NCBI RefSeq assembly: GCF_023913775.1
Contig: NZ_JAMXAX010000013.1
Coordinates: 1-64,000 of the forward strand
Source: Acidovorax facilis
GTDB taxonomy: Bacteria; Pseudomonadota; Gammaproteobacteria; Burkholderiales; Burkholderiaceae_C
Reading direction: 5' to 3'
Length of the DNA stretch: 64,000 nucleotides
In this document: positions 41,669-51,157 of the stretch, one piece after another
Position numbering within the stretch: the first letter of the stretch is position 1
Layout of the letters: the number at the start of each line of letters is the position of its first letter
Made by a program: the position numbers and the translations under genes
The notes under the pieces: model-generated
Seen by the model: only the letters and a program-made list of their open reading frames with translations
The model's database searches: none
Told to the model about the DNA's origin: nothing

Positions 41669-43696
41669 TCAGGCCTTGTCGACGGCTACCAGCTTGAGCA
41701 GTTCTGCCCCCTCGGTCACCTGGTCGCCCGGCGCATACAGCAGCTCCTGCACCACACCATCCGCAGGGGCAGCAATGGTGTGTTCCATCTTCATGGCTTC
41801 CATCACTGCCAGCGGTTGGCCCTTGGTTACCGCGTCGCCCGCCTTCACGGCAAACGACACCACCTTGCCAGGCATCGGGGCTGTGAGGCGCCCGCCTTCG
41901 GCCGCAGCCTCGCCCGCGTGGGCCAGCAGGTCGATGGCAGTGATCTGCGTGGCGCCCAGCGGGGTGAATACGTGGTCCACCTCGCCCTGGGCATACACAG
42001 CCGCACGCGTGCGCTGACCTGCAAACTGCAATTCGATGCCCTGCCCCACAGCGCCGAACACCAACGGCCCGGCCACTGCGGCATCGCCCTCGCCGACGGC
42101 CAGATGCAGGCTGCCACCACGCTCGTAGGTCAGCAGCGCCTTGGCGTGCTCGCCACCAAACTCGAACTCAAACCGGCGCTGCACCACGCCATGGGTGTGG
42201 AAACCATCGCGGCGGCTGAAGGGGTCCACGCCCTCGCTGGCGCGCTCGCGCAGCAGGGTCTGGGCCACGGCCGCCGCAGCGGCCAGCGGCAGGCCCACGC
42301 TTTCCTGGTGGAACAGCACCGCCTGCTCGCGCGGAATCAGCGCGGTGTCCAGCTTGGCGCTGGCAAATGCCTCGGTGCGAGCCACGCGGCGCAGGAACTG
42401 CACGTTAGTGGCCAGGCCCACGATGTGGGTCTGCGCCAGCGCTTCATCGAGCCGGGCCAGGGCTTGCGCACGCGTGTCGCCGTGCACGATGAGCTTGGCC
42501 ACCATGGAGTCGTAGAACGGGCTGATCGCATCGCCTTGGCGCACGCCGGAATCCACGCGCACCGCGCCCCGTTCGAAGGTCACGCACTCGGGCAACGCAT
42601 ACACGTTGAGCGCGCCGGTGGCAGGCAGGAAGTTGTTGTCGGGGTTCTCGGCGCAGATGCGCGCCTCGATGGCGTGACCTTGGATACGGAGGTCTTCCTG
42701 CTTCTGTGGCAAGGGCTCGCCAGACGCCACACGCAGTTGCCACTCCACCAGGTCGAGACCCGTGATGGCCTCGGTCACGGGGTGCTCGACCTGCAGGCGG
42801 GTGTTCATCTCCATGAAGTAGAACTTCATCTGCTCGGGCGCGTCGTAGCCACCGGGCTGCTCGACGATGAACTCCACCGTGCCCGCGCCTACGTAGTTCA
42901 CAGCCTTGGCGGCGGCCACGGCAGCCTCGCCCATGCGGGCGCGCAGCTCCGGCGTCATGCCGGGGGCGGGCGCTTCTTCCAGCACCTTCTGGTGGCGGCG
43001 CTGCACCGAACAGTCGCGCTCAAACAGGTACACGCAGTTGCCGTGCGTGTCGCCAAACACCTGGATCTCGATGTGGCGGGGGCGCTGCACGTATTTCTCC
43101 ACCAGCACCGCGTCGTCGCCAAAGCTGTTGATGGCCTCGCGCTTGCAGGAGTCGAGCGCCGCCGCAAAATCCTCGGCCTTGTCCACGGCGCGCATGCCCT
43201 TGCCACCGCCGCCCGCGCTGGCCTTGATGAGCACCGGGTAGCCAATGCGGTCCGCCTCGCGTTGCAGCAGTGCCGGGTCCTGGTCAGCGCCGTGGTAGCC
43301 GGGCACCAGGGGCACCTGGGCCTGCTCCATCAGGCGCTTGGACTCGGCCTTCAGCCCCATGGCATTGATGGCGCTGGCGGGGGGGCCGATGAAGACAAGG
43401 CCTGCGTCGGCACAGGCCTTGGCAAAGTCTTCGTTCTCGCTCAAGAAACCGTAGCCCGGGTGGATGGCCTGCGCGCCCGTGGCCTTGGCGGCGTCGATGA
43501 TGCGCTCCCAGCGCAGGTAGCTGTCCTTGGGCGCGCTGCCCCCAATGTGCACGGCCTCGTCGCACACGGCGACGTGTTTGGCGTTGGCGTCGGCATCGGA
43601 ATACACGGCGACGGTCTTCACGCCCAGGCGCTTGGCGGTCGCGGCCACACGGCAAGCGATCTCGCCTCGATTTGCGATGAGTATCTTGTTGAACAT
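41669..43696 (-). CDS. Biotin-dependent acyl-CoA carboxylase alpha subunit (methylcrotonyl-CoA carboxylase type)
   Basis: A 675-aa biotin carboxylase plus biotin carrier protein. The N-terminus MFNKILIANRGEIACRVAAT, the ATP-grasp loop GGGGKGMR and the C-terminal biotin site EAMKMEHT (K636) are seen. Partnering with the carboxyltransferase at 45741 and the enoyl-CoA hydratase at 44435 points to 3-methylcrotonyl-CoA carboxylase (LiuD/MccA) of leucine breakdown. Other acyl-CoA carboxylases (propionyl, geranyl) share the fold. AAGGTGG precedes ATG 43696. The start is 3 bases below the DUF4126 stop. Confidence 0.93.
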   Translation of the reverse strand: MFNKILIANRGEIACRVAATAKRLGVKTVAVYSDADANAKHVAVCDEAVHIGGSAPKDSYLRWERIIDAAKATGAQAIHPGYGFLSENEDFAKACADAGLVFIGPPASAINAMGLKAESKRLMEQAQVPLVPGYHGADQDPALLQREADRIGYPVLIKASAGGGGKGMRAVDKAEDFAAALDSCKREAINSFGDDAVLVEKYVQRPRHIEIQVFGDTHGNCVYLFERDCSVQRRHQKVLEEAPAPGMTPELRARMGEAAVAAAKAVNYVGAGTVEFIVEQPGGYDAPEQMKFYFMEMNTRLQVEHPVTEAITGLDLVEWQLRVASGEPLPQKQEDLRIQGHAIEARICAENPDNNFLPATGALNVYALPECVTFERGAVRVDSGVRQGDAISPFYDSMVAKLIVHGDTRAQALARLDEALAQTHIVGLATNVQFLRRVARTEAFASAKLDTALIPREQAVLFHQESVGLPLAAAAAVAQTLLRERASEGVDPFSRRDGFHTHGVVQRRFEFEFGGEHAKALLTYERGGSLHLAVGEGDAAVAGPLVFGAVGQGIELQFAGQRTRAAVYAQGEVDHVFTPLGATQITAIDLLAHAGEAAAEGGRLTAPMPGKVVSFAVKAGDAVTKGQPLAVMEAMKMEHTIAAPADGVVQELLYAPGDQVTEGAELLKLVAVDKA

Positions 43697-43698
43697 TT

Positions 43699-44418
43699 TT
43701 AAGCCACCTTGGCAGAACCAGAAAAGAATGAAGACAAGCGCCGCACCACGGCGCGCAGAAACTTGAACAGCACCACGAGCAGCAGTACCGACACCACCAC
43801 CATTACGACCAACGCAACACCAAACGCCACTGGGTGCTGTGTGGCCAGCCACACCACGGCCACCACCAGGCCGTCTTCCAAGAACGACAGACCCCAGTTG
43901 GAAAACGGCTCGGGCGAGGTGTTCACCGCCCCCCGTGTGGTCATCTTGGTGGCCAGTGCCGTGGCCGAAAGCGATCCACCCAGTAGCCCCGCCACCACGG
44001 CCATGGTGGCGTTGTCGGCGCCAAACACGCCATAGGCCAAGGCGGCGCCCGCAGGCACGCGAATGAAGGCGTGCACGGCATCCCAGGCGCTGTCAACCCA
44101 GGGCACCTTGTCGGCAAAAAACTCCACCATCAGCATGAAGCCGCTGACCATCAGCACCAGCGGGTGCTGCAGCATGGCCAGGCTGGGGGGCAGCGGCATC
44201 CAGCCCAGCACCCCCATCATGCCGACCAGGAACACCACGGCATACAACCGAAAGCCGCTGGCCCAGCCCAGTGCGGCGGCCAGCGCCAGCAGGCTGGGCA
44301 TGTCGAGCTTCGCAGTTGCCGTGGCTGCCGCGTCGCCCACTGCGCGCGCGGTGCCGCCATCCACATGCAGCCCAAGCGTGTGGAGCCACTGCACGATGTT
44401 GAACCAGAGTGTGTCCAT
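43699..44418 (-). CDS. DUF4126 membrane protein
   Basis: A 239-aa integral membrane protein of the DUF4126 family. It has about six hydrophobic segments, with conserved GWASGFRLYAVVFLVGMMGV and the small-residue run GVFGADNATMAVVAGLLGGS. Function unknown. It is sandwiched between the enoyl-CoA hydratase and the carboxylase alpha subunit with gaps of 16 and 2 bases, so it is part of the operon. No leucine-pathway role is known for the family. Confidence 0.88.
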   Translation of the reverse strand: MDTLWFNIVQWLHTLGLHVDGGTARAVGDAAATATAKLDMPSLLALAAALGWASGFRLYAVVFLVGMMGVLGWMPLPPSLAMLQHPLVLMVSGFMLMVEFFADKVPWVDSAWDAVHAFIRVPAGAALAYGVFGADNATMAVVAGLLGGSLSATALATKMTTRGAVNTSPEPFSNWGLSFLEDGLVVAVVWLATQHPVAFGVALVVMVVVSVLLLVVLFKFLRAVVRRLSSFFSGSAKVA

Positions 44419-44434
44419 GGCCGTTAAGTAGCGA

Positions 44435-45217
44435 TCAGCTCAGCCAGTTGGGCTTGCGCTTGTTCAGGAACGACTGCACACCTTCCTTGCCCTCGTCGCT
44501 GGCACGGATGTCGGCAATGCCCTGCACCGTGGCGGCGATGAGGCCCGCGTTGATCTCCCGCTCTGCCACATCCATCACCAGCTTCTTGCAGACGCGCACA
44601 GCGTTGGGGCTGGCGCTGGTCAGGGCCTTGAGCAGTTCGTCCACCTTGGCGTCGAGCTGGTCAGCGGCCACGACCTCGTGCACAAAGCCAATGCGCAAGG
44701 CTTCGGCCGCGCCAAAACGTTCGGCCGTGAGGAAGTAGCGGTGCGCAGCGCGTGCGCCCATGGCACGGATCACATAGGGGCTGATGGTGGCGGGGATAAG
44801 CCCCAGCTTCACCTCGCTGAGGCAAAAGCCCGCCGTGTCCACGGCCACGGCCATGTCGCACGCGGCCACCAAGCCCATGCCGCCTGCATATACATCGCCC
44901 TGCACGCGTGCCACCGTGGGCTTGGGGCACTCGTAGATCACCCGCAGCATCTCGGCCAGCTTTCCCGCGTCGGCGATGTTCTCGTCGCGCGTGTAGTCGG
45001 CCATGCGGCGCATCCAGTTGAGGTTGGCACCGGCGCAGAAGGCCGGGCCTTCCGCAGCCAGCACCACGGCGCGCACATCGGCACGCCCACCCACATCGGT
45101 GAAGGCGGCGGTGATCTCGGCAATGACCTCATCGCTGAAGGCGTTGCGGATTTCGGGCTGCGTGAGCGTGATGCGCGCCACGGCGCCGGTTTGGGTGATG
45201 GACAGGTTCTGGCTCAT
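44435..45217 (-). CDS. Enoyl-CoA hydratase/isomerase family protein (methylglutaconyl-CoA hydratase type)
   Basis: A 260-aa crotonase-fold enzyme. The oxyanion-hole segments GPAFCAGANLNWMRRM and GDVYAGGMGLVAACDMAV and the C-terminal FLNKRKPNW are those of LiuC-like hydratases that convert 3-methylglutaconyl-CoA to HMG-CoA. The catalytic Glu is expected in the LSEVKLGLIPATISPYV block. It is flanked by the carboxylase genes, which strengthens the leucine-pathway assignment. Its ATG overlaps the DinB gene stop by four bases. Confidence 0.92.
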   Translation of the reverse strand: MSQNLSITQTGAVARITLTQPEIRNAFSDEVIAEITAAFTDVGGRADVRAVVLAAEGPAFCAGANLNWMRRMADYTRDENIADAGKLAEMLRVIYECPKPTVARVQGDVYAGGMGLVAACDMAVAVDTAGFCLSEVKLGLIPATISPYVIRAMGARAAHRYFLTAERFGAAEALRIGFVHEVVAADQLDAKVDELLKALTSASPNAVRVCKKLVMDVAEREINAGLIAATVQGIADIRASDEGKEGVQSFLNKRKPNWLS

Positions 45218-45723
45218 GGCGTGGACGGGTTTTGCAGGAAGTAGACAAGGTCCAGCTCGGGGCTGGGCTGGCCCAGGGCGGTCAATGCTGCGGTGATCTG
45301 GCCCCGGTGGTGGGTGCCGTGGTTGAACACGTGCGCCAGCGTGGCCGCAAACGGCAGCGATGCCGCTGTGCCGCGCATGGTGGTGTAGTCGAGCGTGCCG
45401 CTCCAGCGGTCCGGCTTGAACGAGGCTATCAGCGGTGCCCAGCGGGCCGCGCCTTCGCGCAGCCGGGCATCCAGCCGCACACGGTCAGATTCCAACTCGG
45501 CGTCCAGCGCCACCTTGGGCGAAATGCCGTCGGCAAAGCGCACGAACCACAGATGGTGTTCGCCCACCAGCAGGTGGTTGAGCGTGCCGTGGATGCTGTG
45601 GAAGAACAAACCCACATCGCGCCGGTAGTCCTCTTCCGGCAGCGCCCGCACTGCATCAAGCAGGCGCGCCGTGGCCCACACGTTGTAGCGCGCGAACTGG
45701 GTGAAGTGGGCAACAGCGTCCAT
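45214..45723 (-). CDS. DinB family protein
   Basis: A 169-aa four-helix-bundle protein of the DinB/YfiT-like family, with the three metal-binding histidines suggested by FHSIHGTLNHLLVGEHHLW and HVFNHGTHHRGQI. These proteins are often thiol-dependent metalloenzymes. No link to leucine breakdown is known, yet the gene is inside the operon, with its stop overlapping the hydratase start (4 bases) and its start 17 bases below the carboxyltransferase stop. The frame is open far upstream, but that part is antisense noise; ATG 45723 starts the family match. Confidence 0.9.
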   Translation of the reverse strand: MDAVAHFTQFARYNVWATARLLDAVRALPEEDYRRDVGLFFHSIHGTLNHLLVGEHHLWFVRFADGISPKVALDAELESDRVRLDARLREGAARWAPLIASFKPDRWSGTLDYTTMRGTAASLPFAATLAHVFNHGTHHRGQITAALTALGQPSPELDLVYFLQNPSTP

Positions 45724-45740
45724 GACGGCTCCCTGTCGGG

Positions 45741-47348
45741 TTACATGCGGAACAGGCCGAACTTGGTGTCTTCGATGGGCGCATTGCGCGTGGCCGCCAG
45801 GCCCAGCGCCAGCACGCGGCGCGTATCGGCGGGGTCGATCACGCCGTCGTCCCACAGGCGGGCGGTGGCGTAGTAGGGGTGGCCCTGGTCTTCGTACTGG
45901 CGGCGGATGGGGGCCTTGAAGGCTTCTTCTTCCTCCATGCTCCACTGGCCGCCCTTGCCTTCGATGCCGTCGCGCTTGACCGTGGCCAGCACGCCCGCAG
46001 CCTGGTCGCCGCCCATCACGCTGATGCGCGCATTGGGCCACATCCACAAGAAGCGCGGCGAGTAGGCACGACCGCACATGCCGTAATTGCCCGCGCCAAA
46101 ACTGCCGCCGATGATGATGGTGAACTTGGGCACGCTGGCCGTGGCCACGGCCGTGACCATCTTGGCGCCGTTGCGGGCGATGCCTTCGTTCTCGTACTTG
46201 CGGCCCACCATGAAGCCGGTGATGTTCTGCAGGAACACCAGCGGGATCTTGCGCTGGCAGCACAGCTCGATGAAGTGCGCGCCCTTGAGCGCCGACTCGC
46301 TGAACAGGATGCCGTTGTTGGCGATGATGCCGACTATCATTCCCTCGATGCGCGCAAAGCCCGTGACCAGCGTGGTGCCGTAGCGTGCCTTGAACTCGTC
46401 GAACTCGCTGCCGTCCACGATGCGCGCAATGATCTCGCGCACGTCAAACGGCTTGCGCGTGTCCACGGGGATCACGCCGTACAGCTCGTCTGCTGCGAAT
46501 TTAGGAGCTACCGGCGCATGATCTGCGGGCGCCTGCGGCTTGTTTTTATTCAAATTGCGCACTGCATTGCGTGCCAGTTGGAGCGCGTGCATATCGTTCT
46601 GCGCCAGGTGGTCGGCCACACCCGACAGGCGGGTGTGCACGTCACCGCCGCCCAGGTCTTCGGCCGTCACGACCTCGCCCGTCGCGGCCTTGACCAGCGG
46701 CGGGCCACCCAAAAAGATGGTTCCCTGGTTCTTGACGATGATGGACTCGTCACTCATGGCCGGCACGTAGGCGCCGCCCGCCGTGCACGATCCCATGACC
46801 ACGGCGATCTGCGAAATGCCCATGGCGCTCATGTTGGCCTGGTTGAAGAAGATGCGGCCGAAGTGGTCGCGATCAGGAAAAACCTCGTCCTGGTTGGGCA
46901 GGTTGGCGCCGCCCGAGTCCACCAGGTAAATGCACGGCAGGTGGTTCTGCTGCGCCACCTCTTGTGCACGCAGGTGCTTCTTGACGGTGAGCGGGTAGTA
47001 GGTGCCGCCCTTCACCGTGGCGTCGTTGCACACGATCATGCAGTCCACGCCGCTCACGCGGCCAACGCCCGCGATGAGCCCCGCGCTGGGCGCGTCGTTG
47101 TTGTACATGTTGAGCGCGGCCAGCGGCGCCAGTTCGAGGAACGGCGTGCCCGGGTCCAGCAGCATCTGCACGCGTTCGCGCGGCAGCAGCTTGCCGCGCG
47201 CGGTGTGCTTGGCGCGGGCCGCTTCGCCGCCGCCCTGGGCGACCTTGTCGAGCTGGGCGCGCAGGTCATCCACCAGTGTTCGCATGGCGGCGGCGTTGGC
47301 CAGAAAGTCCGCCGAGCGGGCATTGAGTTGGGTGTCGAGAATGGTCAT
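45741..47348 (-). CDS. Acyl-CoA carboxylase carboxyltransferase (beta) subunit, methylcrotonyl-CoA type
   Basis: A 535-aa carboxyltransferase that transfers carboxyl from biotin to the acyl-CoA. It has the characteristic blocks [60 protein letters not shown] and [20 protein letters not shown]. Both crotonase-like halves are complete. A loop at about residues 265-284 ([19 protein letters not shown]) is encoded by AT-richer sequence that resembles the dispersed repeat. Partner of the alpha subunit at 41669. LiuB/MccB role inferred. Confidence 0.93.
   Translation of the reverse strand: MTILDTQLNARSADFLANAAAMRTLVDDLRAQLDKVAQGGGEAARAKHTARGKLLPRERVQMLLDPGTPFLELAPLAALNMYNNDAPSAGLIAGVGRVSGVDCMIVCNDATVKGGTYYPLTVKKHLRAQEVAQQNHLPCIYLVDSGGANLPNQDEVFPDRDHFGRIFFNQANMSAMGISQIAVVMGSCTAGGAYVPAMSDESIIVKNQGTIFLGGPPLVKAATGEVVTAEDLGGGDVHTRLSGVADHLAQNDMHALQLARNAVRNLNKNKPQAPADHAPVAPKFAADELYGVIPVDTRKPFDVREIIARIVDGSEFDEFKARYGTTLVTGFARIEGMIVGIIANNGILFSESALKGAHFIELCCQRKIPLVFLQNITGFMVGRKYENEGIARNGAKMVTAVATASVPKFTIIIGGSFGAGNYGMCGRAYSPRFLWMWPNARISVMGGDQAAGVLATVKRDGIEGKGGQWSMEEEEAFKAPIRRQYEDQGHPYYATARLWDDGVIDPADTRRVLALGLAATRNAPIEDTKFGLFRM
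46497..46555 (-). repeat. Dispersed repeat-like copy 6, inside the carboxyltransferase gene
   Basis: On the reverse strand AATTTGAATAAAAACAAGCC begins exactly like copy 2 (AATTTGAATAAAAATACGGC), continues with a GGCGC...GCGCC hairpin and ends GGTAGCTCCTAAATT. It encodes a surface-loop region of the beta subunit with codons unlike the GC-rich rest. Confidence 0.55.
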
Positions 47349-47361
47349 ACGGTGTGGCTCT

Positions 47362-49092
47362 TCAAGCAGTCTTTTGTTCTTCCAGGCCCAGCAGATCCTT
47401 CATCTCGTCGCGGATCTTGAACTTCTGGATCTTGCCCGTCACCGTCATCGGAAAGCTGGTGACAAAGCGGATGTAGCGCGGCACCTTGTAGTGCGCGATC
47501 TGGCCCTTGCAGAAGACGCGGATGTCGTCCTCGGTGGGCTGGGTGCCGGGCTTGGCAATGATCCAGGCGCAGAGTTCCTCGCCGTATTTCTGGTCGGGCA
47601 CGCCCACCACCTGCACGTCCTGCACCTGCGGGTGCCGGTACAAAAACTCTTCAATCTCGCGCGGGTAGATGTTCTCGCCGCCACGGATCACCATGTCCTT
47701 GATGCGGCCAACGATGTTCACGTAGCCCTCGGCGTCCATGGTGGCGAGGTCACCGGTGTGCATCCAGCCGCCTTCGTCAATCGCCTCGCGGGTCTTGGCC
47801 GGGTCGCCCCAGTAGCCGTGCATGACGGAATAGCCTTTGGTGCAGAACTCGCCCCGCTGGCCGATGGGCACCACCGCCCCACTGTCGGGGTCCACGATCT
47901 TGATCTCCAGGTGCGGCTGCACCTGGCCCACGGTGGAGACGCGCTTGTCCAGCGGCGTGTCGGTGCTGCTCTGGCAGCTCACGGGGCTGGTCTCGGTCAT
48001 GCCGTAGGCAATGGTGATCTCGCGCAGGTTCATCTGCTCCACCACGCGCTTCATCACCTCGGTGGGGCAGGGCGAGCCGGCCATGATGCCGGTGCGCAGG
48101 GTGCTGAGGTTGAACTCGGCAAAACGCGGGTGGTCCAGCTCGGCGATGAACATGGTGGGCACGCCGTGCAGGCCGGTGCAGCGCTCGTCCTGTACCGTCT
48201 GCAGCACGGTCAGCGGGTCAAACCCGTCGTTGGGGTACACGATGGTGGCACCGTGCGTCAGGCAGGCCAGGTTGCCCAGCACCATGCCGAAGCAGTGGTA
48301 CAGCGGCACGGGGATGCACAGGCGGTCTTCGGGCGTGAGCTTCATGCACTCGCCAATGAAGAAACCGTTGTTCAGGATGTTGCGGTGCGTGAGCGTGGCG
48401 CCCTTGGGGAAGCCGGTGGTGCCGCTGGTGAACTGGATGTTGATGGGGTCGGTGGCCTTCAACGTGGCTGCGATCTGCGCCAGGCGCGGGTCGGCTGCGT
48501 TGCCGCGTGCCAGCAGGTCGGTAAAACGCATCAGGCCCGGTTCGTCGGCGCCCTGCCCCGCCTCATCGATCCACACTACGGTGTTCAGGTGGGGCAGCTT
48601 CACGGAGCCCAGCTGGCCGGGCTGCTGGTGCTGCCACTCGGGCGCCAGCTCGCGCAGCATGCCCAGGTAGTCGCTGGTCTTGAAGCGCGCCATGGTCACC
48701 AGCAGCTTGCAGCCCACCTTGTTGAGCGCGTATTCCACCTCGGACGTGCGGTAGGCCGGGTTGATGTTGACCAGCACCAGGCCCACCTGCGCGGTGGCCA
48801 GCTGCATCAGCACCCATTCGGCGTTGTTGTGCGACCAGATGCCCACGCGGTCGCCGGGCGTGAGCCCCATGCCCAGCAGCGCACTCGCCAGCCGGTGCGC
48901 CTCGGTCTGCAGCTGGGCGTAGGTGGTGCGGCGGCCCTGGTGCACGCTGACCAGCGCCTCGCGGTCGGGCTGGCGGGCCACCATATCGGCAAAAAAGGCG
49001 CCGATGGTCTGCTCGATCAGGGGAACGTCGGTGGCGCCACGGGCGTGGCTGTCCACCAGCGGTGCGAAGTTCGTTGCGGCTGCACTCGTCAC
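47362..49092 (-). CDS. AMP-binding acyl-CoA ligase
   Basis: A 576-aa acyl-CoA synthetase. P-loop [16 protein letters not shown], the A5-type [32 protein letters not shown] and the C-terminal KFKIRDEMK lysine region are seen. It activates a carboxylic acid with ATP and CoA; in liu-type clusters such ligases are often annotated for medium-chain or branched acids. It is the first gene of the operon (stop 13 bases before the carboxyltransferase start) and divergent from the AraC regulator. Substrate not determinable. Confidence 0.92.
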   Translation of the reverse strand: MTSAAATNFAPLVDSHARGATDVPLIEQTIGAFFADMVARQPDREALVSVHQGRRTTYAQLQTEAHRLASALLGMGLTPGDRVGIWSHNNAEWVLMQLATAQVGLVLVNINPAYRTSEVEYALNKVGCKLLVTMARFKTSDYLGMLRELAPEWQHQQPGQLGSVKLPHLNTVVWIDEAGQGADEPGLMRFTDLLARGNAADPRLAQIAATLKATDPINIQFTSGTTGFPKGATLTHRNILNNGFFIGECMKLTPEDRLCIPVPLYHCFGMVLGNLACLTHGATIVYPNDGFDPLTVLQTVQDERCTGLHGVPTMFIAELDHPRFAEFNLSTLRTGIMAGSPCPTEVMKRVVEQMNLREITIAYGMTETSPVSCQSSTDTPLDKRVSTVGQVQPHLEIKIVDPDSGAVVPIGQRGEFCTKGYSVMHGYWGDPAKTREAIDEGGWMHTGDLATMDAEGYVNIVGRIKDMVIRGGENIYPREIEEFLYRHPQVQDVQVVGVPDQKYGEELCAWIIAKPGTQPTEDDIRVFCKGQIAHYKVPRYIRFVTSFPMTVTGKIQKFKIRDEMKDLLGLEEQKTA

Positions 49093-49210
49093 GGGTTTGT
49101 CTCCTCGGCTCTGTCATGCGGCCTGCGCCGCAAGAACATGCGGGCGGGCGATCCGTAAGCATAGAAGCCTGAACCCCTGGCGGGTGGACACAATGGTTGC
49201 AAATCGTGCC

Positions 49211-50326
49211 ATGGCTGGCACACTCTGTGGCGTGAAGACCACCGCCCCCACCGACCACCGTCTCCCAGCCACACCATCTGCCTTCGCCGCCACGCCCATC
49301 GCACCTGCAGCCACGCCCATCGCCTTTGTGCGTGCCATTGTTCTGGCGTACGAGCAGCGCGGCCTGAGCCCGGAACGTGCCCTGGCCCAGGCACAGATTG
49401 CGCCGCAGCTGCTGCCCGACGACAGCGCCCGCATCACCGCCTGGCAGATGGAGCAGATCTCCGACGCCGCCATGCAGGAACTGGACGACGAAGCCCTGGG
49501 CTGGTTCAGCCGCCGCCTGCCCTGGGGCAGCTACGGCATGCTGGCGCGTGCCAGCATCAGCTCGCCCACGCTGCAGGTGGCCCTGGCCCGCTGGTGCCGC
49601 CACCACGGCCTGCTGGCGGACGACATTGCCCTGCATCTCACCACCCAGGGCGACACTGCCACCCTGGCCATCACCGAGGCCCGCGACCTGGGCGCGCTGC
49701 GCGAGTTCTGCCTGGTATCCGTGCTGCGCAATGCGCATGGCCTGGCGTGCTGGATGGTGGACTCGCGCATTCCGCTCATTGCCGCAGAATTTGCCTTTGA
49801 TGCGCCCCCGCACGCCGATGCGTATGCCGTGCTGTTCCGAGGCCCCGTCACCTTCCACGCGCCGCGCACCGCCATTCACTTCGACGCCCGCTACCTGCAC
49901 CTGCCCCTGCGCCGCGACGAACAGGCCCTGCGCCAGATGCTGCAGCACGCCCTGCCCCTGACGGTGCTGCACTACCGCCGCGACCGCCTGCTGGTGCAGC
50001 GCGTGCGCCAGCTGCTGGCCGCGCCCCTGCCCGGCCAGCCGGCCCACGCCCTGCCCCAGCACAGCGCCGAATCGCTGGCCGCGCTGCTGCATGTCTCGCC
50101 ACGCACGCTGCACCGGCAGTTGAAGGAAGAAGGCGCCACGCTGCAGGGCTTGAAAGACGAGGTTCGCCGCACCCGCGCGGTGGAGCTGCTGCACCGCACA
50201 CAGCGGCCCATCAAGCAGGTGGCGGAGGCAGCGGGGTTTGAGAACGAGAAGAGTTTTATCCGGGCGTTCCGGGGGTGGACGGGGCAGTCGCCGGCGGAGT
50301 TTCGGCGCCAAGCGAGCCCAGCGTGA
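49211..50326 (+). CDS. AraC family transcriptional regulator
   Basis: A 371-aa regulator with an N-terminal ligand domain of the AraC arabinose-binding-like type (FVRAIVLAYEQRGLSPERAL onward) and a C-terminal double HTH (SAESLAALLHVSPRTLHRQL; IKQVAEAAGFENEKSFIRAF). It faces the acyl-CoA ligase-carboxylase operon across about 120 bases and probably controls it. The start is uncertain: ATG 49193, ATG 49211 and GTG 49232 are all in frame. A palindrome GTGCCA-TGGC-TGGCAC (49206-49221) overlaps ATG 49211 and might be an autoregulatory site. Confidence 0.88.
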   Translation: MAGTLCGVKTTAPTDHRLPATPSAFAATPIAPAATPIAFVRAIVLAYEQRGLSPERALAQAQIAPQLLPDDSARITAWQMEQISDAAMQELDDEALGWFSRRLPWGSYGMLARASISSPTLQVALARWCRHHGLLADDIALHLTTQGDTATLAITEARDLGALREFCLVSVLRNAHGLACWMVDSRIPLIAAEFAFDAPPHADAYAVLFRGPVTFHAPRTAIHFDARYLHLPLRRDEQALRQMLQHALPLTVLHYRRDRLLVQRVRQLLAAPLPGQPAHALPQHSAESLAALLHVSPRTLHRQLKEEGATLQGLKDEVRRTRAVELLHRTQRPIKQVAEAAGFENEKSFIRAFRGWTGQSPAEFRRQASPA

Positions 50327-50450
50327 TAGGAAGTGGCCCAATGGCGCGATCTGCACCCTGCATGGCTGCCACGGGGCTGCGTCCGCAGCCAGCCACCACT
50401 ACACTGACCAGCGCTCCCGCCCGCCCTCTTGCCGCTTGCCGCTTGCCTTC

Positions 50451-51125
50451 ATGCTCCACCTCCACCACTGCATCAGCGCCCGCTCCTTCCGTCCCCTGTG
50501 GATGCTCGAAGAGCTGCAACTGCCCTACCAGCTCCACATGCTGCCCTTCCCGCCCCGCGCCAAGGCCCGGTGGTTTCTGGACGAGAATCCGCTGGGCACG
50601 GTGCCGCTGCTGGTGCAGGGCGATGTGCGCATGACCGAATCGGCGGCCATGTGCCAGTACCTGGCCGCCACGCACCCCGACGCGGGGCTGGATGTGGCGC
50701 CCACACACCCGGCGTATGGCGCGTACCTGAACTGGCTGCACATGAGCGATGCGACGCTGACTTTTCCGCAGACGCTGGTGCTGCGCTATGGCCGGTTTGA
50801 GACCGCAGAGCGCAAGCTGCCGCAGGTGGTGGAGGACTACAGCCGCTGGTTCCTGGCCCGGCTGCGCGCGGTAGAAACCGCGATGACCCACGGCCGCAGC
50901 GACTATCTGTGCGCGGGCCGCTTTACGGCGGCGGATGTGGCGGTGGGGTATGCGCTGCTGCTGGCGCAGCACCTGGGGCTGAACGAACAATTTGGCCCGG
51001 CCACGCAGGCCTACTGGCAGCGGCTGCAACAGCGACCCGGCTACCAGCGGGCGATGGCCGCACAGACGGAGGCGGCCCAAGACCAGGACGTGCCCACCAC
51101 CCCGGCCCCCGACACCAAGCCGTGA
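50451..51125 (+). CDS. Glutathione S-transferase family protein
   Basis: A 224-aa GST. The N-terminal thioredoxin fold begins LHLHHCISARSFRPLWMLEE, with the active-site Ser or Cys in that segment and NPLGTVPLLVQGDVRMTESA as the glutathione-binding cis-Pro/SxA region. The C-terminal helical domain has YLCAGRFTAADVAVGYALLL. It ends in a non-conserved tail. ATG 50451 starts the family match; no strong ribosome site is seen. The substrate is unknown. It follows the AraC gene by 124 bases. Confidence 0.9.
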   Translation: MLHLHHCISARSFRPLWMLEELQLPYQLHMLPFPPRAKARWFLDENPLGTVPLLVQGDVRMTESAAMCQYLAATHPDAGLDVAPTHPAYGAYLNWLHMSDATLTFPQTLVLRYGRFETAERKLPQVVEDYSRWFLARLRAVETAMTHGRSDYLCAGRFTAADVAVGYALLLAQHLGLNEQFGPATQAYWQRLQQRPGYQRAMAAQTEAAQDQDVPTTPAPDTKP

Positions 51126-51157
51126 TGCGGAGGTGGGGGCTAGCCGGGCTCACGCGG

